Below are positions 54,938 to 63,102 of a DNA stretch of 64,000 nucleotides, one piece after another. The position numbers and the translations under genes are program-made. Origin of the DNA: VAZQ01 sp963771845 (GTDB lineage: Bacteria > Pseudomonadota > Alphaproteobacteria > Rhizobiales > Xanthobacteraceae); contig CAVYVC010000038.1 in assembly GCA_963771845.1 (NCBI GenBank), positions 1-64,000 on the forward strand. The letters are read 5' to 3'. Position 1 is the first letter of the stretch; every line of letters starts with the position of its first letter. The notes beneath the pieces are model-generated. The model had not been told where the DNA came from and made no database searches. It saw nothing but the letters and a program-made list of their open reading frames with translations.

Positions 54938-56155
54938 TCAGCGCCGTTTGGCGAGCGGAAGGACGTTGTGCAACTTTTCAGGAGCGGTTTCAAGAAACCG
55001 GCGAACGTTGCGGGCAGCCTGCCGGATGCGCTGCTCGTTTTCCACCAGCGCTATGCGCACATAGCCTTCACCGTATTCCCCGAACCCGATGCCCGGGGAG
55101 ACCGCGACCTCCGCCTTTTCCACCAGGAGCGTCGAGAACTCCACGCTCCCGAGGCTTTGGAATGTCTCGGGAATAGGCGCCCACGCGAACATTGAGGCAC
55201 GCGGGGGCGGAATCTCCCACCCCGCACGGCCAAATGACTCCACCAGCACGTCACGCCGGCCTTTGTAGGTCTCCCGCATCTCGCGAATGCAGTCATCCGG
55301 CCCATTGAGCGCCGCCGTTGCCGCGACCTGAATGGGAGTGAAGGCGCCGTAGTCGAGATATGATTTCACTCGGCTCAGCGCGGCAATGATGCGCTCGTTT
55401 CCCACCGCAAAACCGATCCGCCAGCCCGGCATGGAATAGGTTTTCGACAGGGATGTAAATTCGACGGCAACATCCATTGCGCCGGAAACCTGAAGGACGG
55501 ACGGGGGCGGATTGTTGTCGAAAAAAACCTCTGCATAAGCGAGATCTGAAAGCACGAAAACGCCATGCTTCTTAGCAAACGGGATCAGGTCTTTGTAGAA
55601 TTCGAGATCGGCTACATAGGCAGTTGGATTGGAGGGATAGCAGACGATCACCGCAATCGGTTTTGGAATGGAATGTATGATGGCGCGTTCCAAGGCGTCA
55701 AAAAATGCAGGCGTAGGCTCGGACTGGACCGACCGGATTACGCCGCCCGCCATCAAGAAGCCGAAGGCGTGAATCGGATAGCTGGGGTTGGGGACGAGGA
55801 TCACATCACCCGGCGCGGTGATCGCCTGGGCCACATTAGCAAAGCCTTCCTTCGAACCGAGCGTAGCGACGATATGCGTCTCGGGGTTGAGCTTCACCCC
55901 AAAACGCCGAGCATAATAGGCTGCCTGCGCGCGGCGCAGGCCCGCGATGCCGCGGGAAGAGGAATAGCGGTCGGTCCGCGGCTTGCCGACGGTTTCCTTG
56001 AGCTTTTCGATCACATGAGCCGGGGCCGGCAGATCGGGATTGCCCATCCCGAGATCAATAATATCCGCGCCGCGATTGCGCGCGATCGCCTTGGCGCGAT
56101 TGACCTCTTCGAACACATAGGGCGGCAGCCGCCGTATGCGGTGGAATTCTTCCAT
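54938..56155 (-). CDS. Class I/II PLP aminotransferase (LL-DAP aminotransferase / AlaC-like)
   Basis: 405 residues, fold type I. IDLGMGNPDLPAPAHVIEKL opens the enzyme, YSSSRGIAGLRRAQAAYYAR and VLVPNPSYPIHAFGFLMAGG follow, SNPTAYVADLEFYKDLIPFA binds the cofactor, and SLSKTYSMPGWRIGFAVGN contains the PLP lysine. Databases often label this family LL-diaminopimelate aminotransferase, but close relatives such as AlaC are glutamate-pyruvate aminotransferases. With hom next to it, a role in aspartate-family amino acids is possible; the substrate is unproven. Confidence 0.9.
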   Translation of the reverse strand: MEEFHRIRRLPPYVFEEVNRAKAIARNRGADIIDLGMGNPDLPAPAHVIEKLKETVGKPRTDRYSSSRGIAGLRRAQAAYYARRFGVKLNPETHIVATLGSKEGFANVAQAITAPGDVILVPNPSYPIHAFGFLMAGGVIRSVQSEPTPAFFDALERAIIHSIPKPIAVIVCYPSNPTAYVADLEFYKDLIPFAKKHGVFVLSDLAYAEVFFDNNPPPSVLQVSGAMDVAVEFTSLSKTYSMPGWRIGFAVGNERIIAALSRVKSYLDYGAFTPIQVAATAALNGPDDCIREMRETYKGRRDVLVESFGRAGWEIPPPRASMFAWAPIPETFQSLGSVEFSTLLVEKAEVAVSPGIGFGEYGEGYVRIALVENEQRIRQAARNVRRFLETAPEKLHNVLPLAKRR

Positions 56156-56210
56156 TACCCCAAGTCCTCAACCCGCAGTGATTTCTCCGGGCCCCATGCA
56201 GGCCTTTGTA

Positions 56211-56552
56211 TCACGGGTTGCCGGCCCCGCCATTCGAATTGGCCGGCGCGTTGACCGCTCCCGCGGCGCGCTCGCGCGCTGCGGCCAACTCATCTTGCAG
56301 CTTTTTCTGTTCCTCGCTGGTCAGCACCGTGGTTTCCCGGGGGGGCGGCACATCATTCACCGCGGGATACGCGCCGGTCGTGGCCGGGCGAGATGGGGCT
56401 CCCGCTGGAAGCCCTCCCATTGCGGTCGGCAAGTGATCCGCCGTGTTCGACGCACAGCCGGCAACCACCATCAGGATCGCAAGCAGCAGGAGCGCGCAAA
56501 GCCCGGCAGCGAAAGGCGGCTCGGGTGGCCGGCTGGAGCTCGTGCTGCTCAA
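56211..56552 (-). CDS. Small lipoprotein, hypothetical
   Basis: 113 residues. The signal sequence LCALLLLAILMVVAGC ends in a lipobox, with Cys about residue 33 to be lipidated. The mature chain is mostly disordered Pro/Ala/Gly with one charged helix (LTSEEQKKLQDELAAARERA). No domain recognised. It precedes the aminotransferase on the same strand by 55 bp and could head that operon. Confidence 0.72.
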   Translation of the reverse strand: MSSTSSSRPPEPPFAAGLCALLLLAILMVVAGCASNTADHLPTAMGGLPAGAPSRPATTGAYPAVNDVPPPRETTVLTSEEQKKLQDELAAARERAAGAVNAPANSNGGAGNP

Positions 56553-56743
56553 ATCTGATACTCCCGCCGAGATTCGCGTGTCCTGTCCGAAACCAGAGGT
56601 AATTCAATTAATTGAACGTTGCTGGCGGCAATATGACCAAAGCGAGATGAATAGCCCATTAAAGCACCTGCGGGTCTGGTTCCCCGCCAGCGTATAACGC
56701 CCATGATGCGTCTTGCGGGGGTTCGGAGTAAAGTCCATGTCAG

Positions 56744-58618
56744 ATGCAGGCAGATGCAGGGCCGTGCCGCGTCCTTGCCAGCACACCCGCCCGAGGCGCT
56801 ATCGTGAGAGCCCCATCAGAAAAAGCCGCGCCAGAACCGGGAAAAGCTCCCTCCGCAGACGTCGAGCAGTTCGCGCACAACATTGCGCGCATGGTGGAAG
56901 AGGGCGGCCGGGCAGTGGCAGCCTATCTCAAGCCACGCGAGGAAGGCCGTGCCGATGACCAATATGCGGAAGTCACCGATGTGGTGAAGACACTTGGCCA
57001 GGTGGCGGACTATTGGCTTCGCGACCCCCACAGGGCGCTTGAATTGCAGTCGAGCCTTGGCAAGGCCTATCTCGATCTGTGGGGAAACGCAGTCAAGCGC
57101 ATGGTCGGCGAACCGGTGCAACCTGTCGCCGCACCCGATCCCAGAGACAAACGGTTTTCCGATCCGGAGTGGTCGAGCAATCAGTTCTTTGATTTTCTCA
57201 AGCAAGTTTACCTGGTGAGCGTGGATTGGGCCAACCGGCTGGTGCACGAGGCCAAGGGGCTTGATCCGCATACTCTTCAAAAGGCGGAATTCTACGTCCG
57301 GCAAATTGCCAACGCGGTCGCCCCCTCAAACTTCGTTCTGACCAATCCCGAGCTTCTGCGCGAGACGGTGAGCTCGAATGCCGACAACCTGGTGCGCGGC
57401 ATGCATATGCTGGCCGACGACATTGCGGCCGGGCACGGCGAGCTCAAGATCCGGCAGTCCGATGCCAAGACGTTCGAAGTCGGACATAATTTGGCGCTGA
57501 CGCCAGGCAAGGTGATCTTCCAGAACGAGTTGATGCAGCTCATCCAGTACGCACCCTCCACCAGCACGGTGCTGGAAAAGCCGCTCCTGATCGTGCCGCC
57601 CTGGATCAACAAATTCTACATCCTGGATCTTACTCCCGAGAAATCCTTCATCCGGTGGTGCGTCGCCCAGGGTCTGACGGTTTTCGTGATTTCCTGGGTC
57701 AACCCGGATGAAAAACTCGCCCAGATAAGCTTCGAAGACTACATGCGCGAGGGTCCGCTCGCCGCGCTGGAGATGGTCGAGCAGGCAACCGGAGAGCGCG
57801 AGGTTCACGCGCTCGGCTATTGCGTTGGCGGCACGCTGCTCGCGACCACCCTCGCCCACATGGCGAGCGCGGGCGATAGCCGCATCATTTCCGCCACCCT
57901 GCTTGCCGCGCAGGTCGATTTTACCCATGCCGGCGATCTCAAAGTGTTCGTCGATGAGGAGCAGATATCCGCGCGGGAGCGCGAAATGCAGCAACGCGGC
58001 TATCTCGAAGGCAGAAAAATGGCGACCGCGTTCAACCTGCTGCGCTCGAATGATCTGATCTGGCCGTACGTCATCAACAACTATCTCAAGGGCAAGGAAC
58101 CGGCGCCCTTCGATCTCCTGTATTGGAATTCGGACGCCACGCGGATGCCGGCCGCCAACCATTCGTTTTATCTGCGTAATTGCTACCTGGAAAACCGGCT
58201 CAGCAAAGGTGAGATGGTCATCGGCGGCAACAAGCTCGATCTCAAGGCCGTAAAAGTCCCGATCTACAATCTGGCGACGCGCGAGGATCATATTGCGCCG
58301 GCAAAATCTGTGGCGCTGGGCTGCAAATTCTTCGGCGGAAAGGTTCGCTTCGTGCTGGCCGGATCAGGCCACATCGCCGGCGTGATCAACCCGCCGGACA
58401 AGGTGAAATATCAGTACTGGACCGGCCGCAAGCCGGCCAGCGCCAATGTCGAGCGCTGGTTGTCGAGGGCCAAAGAGCATGCCGGCTCCTGGTGGCCGGA
58501 CTGGTTGCATTGGCTCAAAGCGCAGAACCCCACCGAGGTTGCGGCGCGTGAACCGGGCGGCGGACGCCTCGCTCCCATCGAGGACGCACCAGGAAGCTAT
58601 GTGAAAGTCAGGGATTAA
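56744..58618 (+). CDS. phaC: Class I poly(3-hydroxyalkanoate) synthase
   Basis: Polymerises (R)-3-hydroxyacyl-CoA into PHA storage granules. Up to 624 residues; a GTG at 56804 after GAGGCG is another plausible start, giving 604. The alpha/beta hydrolase core carries the lipase-like box GYCVGG with catalytic Cys360. Asp515 in ATREDHIAPA and His543 in LAGSGHIAGV complete the triad. PPWINKFYILDLTPEKSFIR and YWNSDATRMPAANHSFYLRN are conserved in class I enzymes. No phaA, phaB, phaR or phasin gene is nearby, so the PHA genes are scattered. Confidence 0.94.
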   Translation: MQADAGPCRVLASTPARGAIVRAPSEKAAPEPGKAPSADVEQFAHNIARMVEEGGRAVAAYLKPREEGRADDQYAEVTDVVKTLGQVADYWLRDPHRALELQSSLGKAYLDLWGNAVKRMVGEPVQPVAAPDPRDKRFSDPEWSSNQFFDFLKQVYLVSVDWANRLVHEAKGLDPHTLQKAEFYVRQIANAVAPSNFVLTNPELLRETVSSNADNLVRGMHMLADDIAAGHGELKIRQSDAKTFEVGHNLALTPGKVIFQNELMQLIQYAPSTSTVLEKPLLIVPPWINKFYILDLTPEKSFIRWCVAQGLTVFVISWVNPDEKLAQISFEDYMREGPLAALEMVEQATGEREVHALGYCVGGTLLATTLAHMASAGDSRIISATLLAAQVDFTHAGDLKVFVDEEQISAREREMQQRGYLEGRKMATAFNLLRSNDLIWPYVINNYLKGKEPAPFDLLYWNSDATRMPAANHSFYLRNCYLENRLSKGEMVIGGNKLDLKAVKVPIYNLATREDHIAPAKSVALGCKFFGGKVRFVLAGSGHIAGVINPPDKVKYQYWTGRKPASANVERWLSRAKEHAGSWWPDWLHWLKAQNPTEVAAREPGGGRLAPIEDAPGSYVKVRD

Positions 58619-58675
58619 CAGCTTGCTTCCGGCAGCAACCGGGGGGACAATGCATTGCTCACAGGGAGTACCGCA

Positions 58676-59581
58676 ATGCATCTTAAGTTGCTGCTATCGA
58701 TACTGACGGCGGGAACGCTTGGCGCGAACGTGGCGCTCGCGCAAGAACTCACCGGCACGCTCAAGAAAATCAAGGACGCCGGCACGATCACGCTTGGCCA
58801 TCGCGAGTCCTCGGTGCCGTTTTCGTATTATGACGACAAGCAACAGGTCGTCGGCTATGCCATGGACCTGTGCCACCGCATCGTGGACGGGGTCAAGGCA
58901 GAGCTTAAGCTCCCCAATCTGCAGGTGAATCTCAACCCGGTTACTTCCGCTACCCGCATTCCTCTGATTGCGAACGGCACGGTGGATCTCGAATGCGGTT
59001 CAACCACCAATAATCTCGAGCGGGAGAAGCAGGTTTCCTTCACCATTACTCATTTTGTCACGGCAAACCGTTTCGTCTCCAAGAAGTCGGCTAATCTGCG
59101 CACGGTCGAGGACCTGCGAGGCAAGACCGTCGTGTCGACCTCCGGGACGACAAACATCAAGCAGATCACGGAGATCAACGCTCAGAAGGGTCTCAATCTC
59201 AACATTCTCGCCGCCAAGGACCACGCCGAGGCGTTTTTGATGGTCGAAACCGGCCGGGCAGTTGCTTTCGTCATGGATGATATCCTGCTCTACAGCCTCG
59301 TCGCCAGCTCCAAGTCGCCGCAGGATTACGTGATTTCCGCCGATGCGCTTTCGGTCGAGCCCTACGGCATCATGCTGCGGCGCGGTGATGCCGCATTCAA
59401 GAAAGTGGTCGACCAGGCAATGATCGATACCTATCGCAGCGGCGCCATCAACGCGATCTATGAGACGTGGTTTCTCAAACCCATTCCCCCGAAGGGCATC
59501 AATCTCAACGTTCCCATGAGCGCCTCGTTCAAGAAAGTGGTCGCCAGCCCGACCGACAGCGGCGATCCGGCGGTGTACTGA
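58676..59581 (+). CDS. Amino acid ABC transporter substrate-binding protein (GltI/AatJ-like)
   Basis: 301 residues from ATG 58676, preceded by AGGGAG; the frame is open to 58655. Signal peptide to VALAQ. Family 3 binding-protein motifs: GTITLGHRESSVPFSYYDDK, VVGYAMDLCHRIVDGVK, ATRIPLIANGTVDLECGSTT, RVVSTSGTTN-like KTVVSTSGTTNIKQITEINA and AVAFVMDDILLYSL. This closely follows the glutamate/aspartate-binding GltI group. It is the first gene of a four-gene uptake operon with two permeases and an ATPase. Confidence 0.9.
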   Translation: MHLKLLLSILTAGTLGANVALAQELTGTLKKIKDAGTITLGHRESSVPFSYYDDKQQVVGYAMDLCHRIVDGVKAELKLPNLQVNLNPVTSATRIPLIANGTVDLECGSTTNNLEREKQVSFTITHFVTANRFVSKKSANLRTVEDLRGKTVVSTSGTTNIKQITEINAQKGLNLNILAAKDHAEAFLMVETGRAVAFVMDDILLYSLVASSKSPQDYVISADALSVEPYGIMLRRGDAAFKKVVDQAMIDTYRSGAINAIYETWFLKPIPPKGINLNVPMSASFKKVVASPTDSGDPAVY

Positions 59582-59671
59582 TCAGGCATCAGGAATCAAG
59601 TTTCAGGAATCAGTGGTCAGTAATCAGAGAACATCTTTTCTGATTACTGATTACTGAGTGCTGATACTGAC
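59582..59671. repeat. Short-motif stem-loop spacer inside the amino acid transporter operon
   Basis: ATCAGGAATCA and CAGTGGTCAGTAATCAG on the left face CTGATTACTGATTACTGAGTG on the right, making a strong hairpin around AGAACATCTTTT. It lies between the binding-protein gene and the first permease, a usual place for a stem-loop that raises binding-protein mRNA relative to the membrane parts. Confidence 0.65.
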
Positions 59672-60421
59672 ATGAACTACAATTGGAACTGGGGCATATT
59701 TTTCGACACGTCTCCGGACGGCGTACACACCTATCTCACGACCCTATTGCTAGGAACTGCGTGGACGCTCGCGACCGCGCTCGCGGCCTGGTGTCTCGCG
59801 CTGGCGCTTGGCTCGCTCGTGGGCGTCATTCGCACCACCCCCCACCCTTGGCTTGTGCGGCTTGGGGACGCTTACGTGGAGCTGTTCCGCGATATCCCGC
59901 TGCTGGTGCAGATGTTCCTGTGGTATTTCGTGTTGCCCGAGCTATTGCCTGTGAGCCTCGGCGACTGGCTCAAACAACTCCCCGATGCTTCATTCTATAC
60001 CGCGGTTGTCGCACTCGGCTTCTACACGTCGGCCCGCGTGGCCGAACAGGTGCGCGCCGGCATCACCAGTCTCGCGCGCGGCCAGCGCTTTGCCGCGCTT
60101 GCGCTCGGCCTTACGCTCCCACAAGCCTACGGTTACGTGCTGCTGCCGATGGCCTATCGCATTATTCTGCCGCCTTTGACCTCGGAGTTTCTCAATGTGA
60201 TCAAGAACAGCGCGGTGGCCCTTACCATAGGCTTGATGGAACTGACCGCCCGCGCGCGCGCCATGCAGGAAATGTCATTTCAAGTCTTTGAAGCTTTCAC
60301 CGCGGCAACCATCATATACATCATCATCAACATCGCGGTGACCTTCGGGATGCGTTGGGTGGAGCGGCGCGCGGCGGTTCCCGGGCTCATCGGCGCCGCG
60401 GTTCCGGCCGCCACGCATTAA
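59672..60421 (+). CDS. Amino acid ABC transporter permease 1 (GltJ-like)
   Basis: 249 residues of a His/Glu/Gln-type permease. Hydrophobic helices include LLLGTAWTLATALAAWCLAL. The hallmark VELFRDIPLLVQMFLWYFVL and the EAA-type loop VRAGITSLARGQRFAALALG followed by PQAYGYVLLPMAYRIILPPL contact the ATPase. It pairs with the next permease to form the membrane channel. Confidence 0.9.
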   Translation: MNYNWNWGIFFDTSPDGVHTYLTTLLLGTAWTLATALAAWCLALALGSLVGVIRTTPHPWLVRLGDAYVELFRDIPLLVQMFLWYFVLPELLPVSLGDWLKQLPDASFYTAVVALGFYTSARVAEQVRAGITSLARGQRFAALALGLTLPQAYGYVLLPMAYRIILPPLTSEFLNVIKNSAVALTIGLMELTARARAMQEMSFQVFEAFTAATIIYIIINIAVTFGMRWVERRAAVPGLIGAAVPAATH

Positions 60422-60430
60422 CACGCCGCC

Positions 60431-61123
60431 ATGTTCTCCAATTTCGATTTCGACGTCATCATCCATTCCCTCCCCTACCTGTTCCGGGACGGCATGACGT
60501 TCACGCTTATGCTGACCGCGCTCGCGACGGCCGGAGGTATCGTCTTTGGCACCCTGCTTGCTTTGATGCGGCTCTCTGCCTTCGCTCCGGTCTCAATCCT
60601 CGCCGCCGGATATGTCAATCTGATGCGATCGGTACCCCTCGTGCTGATGATCTTCTGGTTTTATTTCCTGGTCCCCTATATCGGGCAATGGGTCACCGGC
60701 GCCGCGCAGCCCATTCAGGTCGGCGCCTTTGCGTCCTCGCTGGTCACCTTTACGCTGTTCGAAGCCGCTTATTTCTGCGAGATCATGCGCGCCGGGATCC
60801 AATCCATCTCACGCGGACAGGTTTCGGCCGCCCAGGCCCTCGGCATGACCTATCCGCAGACGATGGGGTACATCGTGCTTCCCCAGGCGTTGCGGAACAT
60901 GCTCCCCGTCCTGCTCACGCAAACCATCATTCTGTTCCAGGACACTTCGCTCGTTTACGTGCTGTCCATCACGGACTTTCTCGGGGCGGCATCGAAAATA
61001 GCGCAACGCGACGGACGTCTGGTCGAAATGTACCTGTTTGCCGCGCTGGTCTATTTCATCATCTCGTTCCTTACATCCCGCCTCGTGCGCCGGCTGCAAA
61101 TTCGAACCGCCATTATCCGTTGA
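60431..61123 (+). CDS. Amino acid ABC transporter permease 2 (GltK-like)
   Basis: 230 residues. NLMRSVPLVLMIFWFYFLVP is the second permease version of the family hallmark. EIMRAGIQSISRGQVSAAQA, followed by LGMTYPQTMGYIVLPQALRN, is the ATPase-docking loop, and five hydrophobic helices are visible. It starts 9 bp after the first permease, so translation is probably coupled. Confidence 0.9.
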   Translation: MFSNFDFDVIIHSLPYLFRDGMTFTLMLTALATAGGIVFGTLLALMRLSAFAPVSILAAGYVNLMRSVPLVLMIFWFYFLVPYIGQWVTGAAQPIQVGAFASSLVTFTLFEAAYFCEIMRAGIQSISRGQVSAAQALGMTYPQTMGYIVLPQALRNMLPVLLTQTIILFQDTSLVYVLSITDFLGAASKIAQRDGRLVEMYLFAALVYFIISFLTSRLVRRLQIRTAIIR

Positions 61124-61138
61124 GCCTCGGAAGACGCC

Positions 61139-61867
61139 ATGATCACGCTCAGTCAGGTCAGCAAATGGTACCAGACCTTCCAGGTTCTCAAGAATTGCTC
61201 GACCGAGGTCGCAAAGGGCGAGGTCGTCGTGGTATGCGGTCCTTCCGGCTCGGGCAAATCCACGCTAATCAAGTGCGTCAACGGGCTTGAACCGTTTGAG
61301 AAAGGCACGATCACCGTTGCAGGCATTTCCGTCGGCGATCGCAAGACCAACCTGCCGAAATTGCGCGCTCGCATCGGTATGGTGTTCCAGCATTTCGAGC
61401 TGTTCCCTCATCTCACCGTCATGCGCAACCTGGAGCTGGCGCAGATGAAGGTGCTCGGCCGCGGCAAAGAGGAGAGCGAGCGGCGAGGCATGCAGCTCCT
61501 CGAACGCGTCGGCTTGCAAGAGCATGCGCACAAATATCCCGGCCAGCTTTCAGGCGGCCAGCAGCAGCGCGTCGCCATTGCGCGCGCGCTCGCCATGGAT
61601 CCGATCGCGATGCTGTTCGATGAGCCGACGTCAGCGCTGGATCCGGAGATGATCAACGAGGTCCTTGATGTGATGATAGCGCTCGCCAAGGACGGCATGA
61701 CCATGATGGTGGTGACGCACGAAATGGGTTTTGCGCGCAAAGTTGCCCATCGCGTGGTGTTCATGGACAAAGGCGAGATCGTCGAGGATGCGCCCACCGC
61801 CGATTTCTTCGGAAAGCCGCGCAGCGAACGGGCGCAGATTTTTCTTTCGAAGATTTTGCAGCACTGA
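61139..61867 (+). CDS. Polar amino acid ABC transporter ATP-binding protein (GltL/GlnQ-like)
   Basis: 242 residues. Walker A GPSGSGKSTLIK (near 39-50), the Q-loop in GMVFQHFELFPHLTV, signature LSGGQQQRVAIARALAMDP, Walker B AMLFDEPTSALDPE and the switch His in VVTHEMGF are all intact. It powers the importer formed with the two preceding permeases, most likely for glutamate/aspartate or similar amino acids. Last gene of the operon; the stop is 19 bp from convergent argC. Confidence 0.94.
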   Translation: MITLSQVSKWYQTFQVLKNCSTEVAKGEVVVVCGPSGSGKSTLIKCVNGLEPFEKGTITVAGISVGDRKTNLPKLRARIGMVFQHFELFPHLTVMRNLELAQMKVLGRGKEESERRGMQLLERVGLQEHAHKYPGQLSGGQQQRVAIARALAMDPIAMLFDEPTSALDPEMINEVLDVMIALAKDGMTMMVVTHEMGFARKVAHRVVFMDKGEIVEDAPTADFFGKPRSERAQIFLSKILQH

Positions 61868-61886
61868 GTGCTTGGTGCTGCAGGGG

Positions 61887-62954
61887 TCAAGGAAACAGCG
61901 CGACCTGTTCCAGTCCTAGCGTCTCCGGAAATCCCAGCAGTAGATTCATGTTCTGCACCGCCTGACCGGAAGCGCCCTTGGTAAGATTGTCGAGCGCGGA
62001 ACCGATGATCGCGCGGCTGGCAACGCGGTCCTTCGCAACACCGATGAAGGTCAGGTTGGAGCCCCGCACGTGTCGCGTCTGCGGCATTTCTTGAAACGGC
62101 AAAACATGCACGAACGGCTCCTTTCCGTAAGCCTCCGCAAGCATGGCGTGGAGTTGTTGCGCAGAAATGTCGTCTCTTCCGCGCACGTAGATGGTGGACA
62201 AAATGCCCCGGTTCATCGGGATGAGATGCGGCGTGAAGCTCACGACCACAGCGCGCCCTGTCGCCTTGGAGAATTCCTGGTCGAGCTCGGCCATGTGGCG
62301 ATGATGACCGACGCCGTAGGCGTGAATGCCTTCGGACACTTCGGAAAACAGCATCTCCTCTTTGGCCGCCCTGCCGGCGCCGGTCATGCCGGACTTGGCA
62401 TCGATGACGATCTCATCGGGATCAATCGCCTTTGCACGCAGCAGCGGAATGAGCGCAAGCTGCGCGCATGTGGTATAGCAGCCGGGATTTGCAATGAGGC
62501 GCGCTTGCTTGATGGCGTCACGATTGAGCTCGGTCAGTCCATAAACTGCTTCCTTCTGCAGCTCCGGCGCATGATGCTCATGCCCATACCACCGCGCATA
62601 GGCGGCGGGATCGGAGAGGCGAAAGTCGGCCGAAAGATCGACAACCCTTGTGTCCGGCGCGGCTGTCAAAATCTGGCGAATAACTTTCTGCGTTGTTGCA
62701 TGGGGCAACGCACAGAAAGCAAGGTCAAGCCCCGCCGCGCTCCAGTCCACATCCGCAAGACCTGCGAGCCTTGGCAGCGAGTAGGGCGAGAACTGCGGAA
62801 AGACATTGCGCATCTCCTGACCCGCGCGCCGCTCGGCGGTAAGCAACACAATATCGGCCAATGGATGCGCGAGCAGCAGCCGAACGAGCTCGGCACCGGT
62901 ATAGCCGGAGGCTCCAAGCACGCCGATCTTCTTTTTTAGATTTAGCTCGGGCAT
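61887..62954 (-). CDS. argC: N-acetyl-gamma-glutamyl-phosphate reductase
   Basis: Third step of arginine synthesis, NADPH-dependent reduction to N-acetylglutamate semialdehyde. 355 residues from the ATG at 62954 (MPELNLKKKIGVLG); the frame is open to 63005 without a better start. The nucleotide-binding loop is GASGYTGAELVRLLL, VVDLSADFRLSDPAAYARWY follows, the catalytic Cys is in IANPGCYTTCAQLAL, and GVGHHRHMAELDQEFSKATG is typical of the type-1 enzyme. It is a single gene here, divergent from the membrane protein at 63103. Confidence 0.95.
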   Translation of the reverse strand: MPELNLKKKIGVLGASGYTGAELVRLLLAHPLADIVLLTAERRAGQEMRNVFPQFSPYSLPRLAGLADVDWSAAGLDLAFCALPHATTQKVIRQILTAAPDTRVVDLSADFRLSDPAAYARWYGHEHHAPELQKEAVYGLTELNRDAIKQARLIANPGCYTTCAQLALIPLLRAKAIDPDEIVIDAKSGMTGAGRAAKEEMLFSEVSEGIHAYGVGHHRHMAELDQEFSKATGRAVVVSFTPHLIPMNRGILSTIYVRGRDDISAQQLHAMLAEAYGKEPFVHVLPFQEMPQTRHVRGSNLTFIGVAKDRVASRAIIGSALDNLTKGASGQAVQNMNLLLGFPETLGLEQVALFP

Positions 62955-63102
62955 CGGTATCTCTTCTGGCAATGAAGCTCCCCTTGAAAGGACTGGAAGG
63001 AGCAATGAAACAATCCCGCCCCCGATCGGCGGGCCACGAGATCACGAGCGCCCGCGCGCCCGCGCGCTTGCCCCACCGACGTGAAAAACAGTTGAACGAA
63101 AC

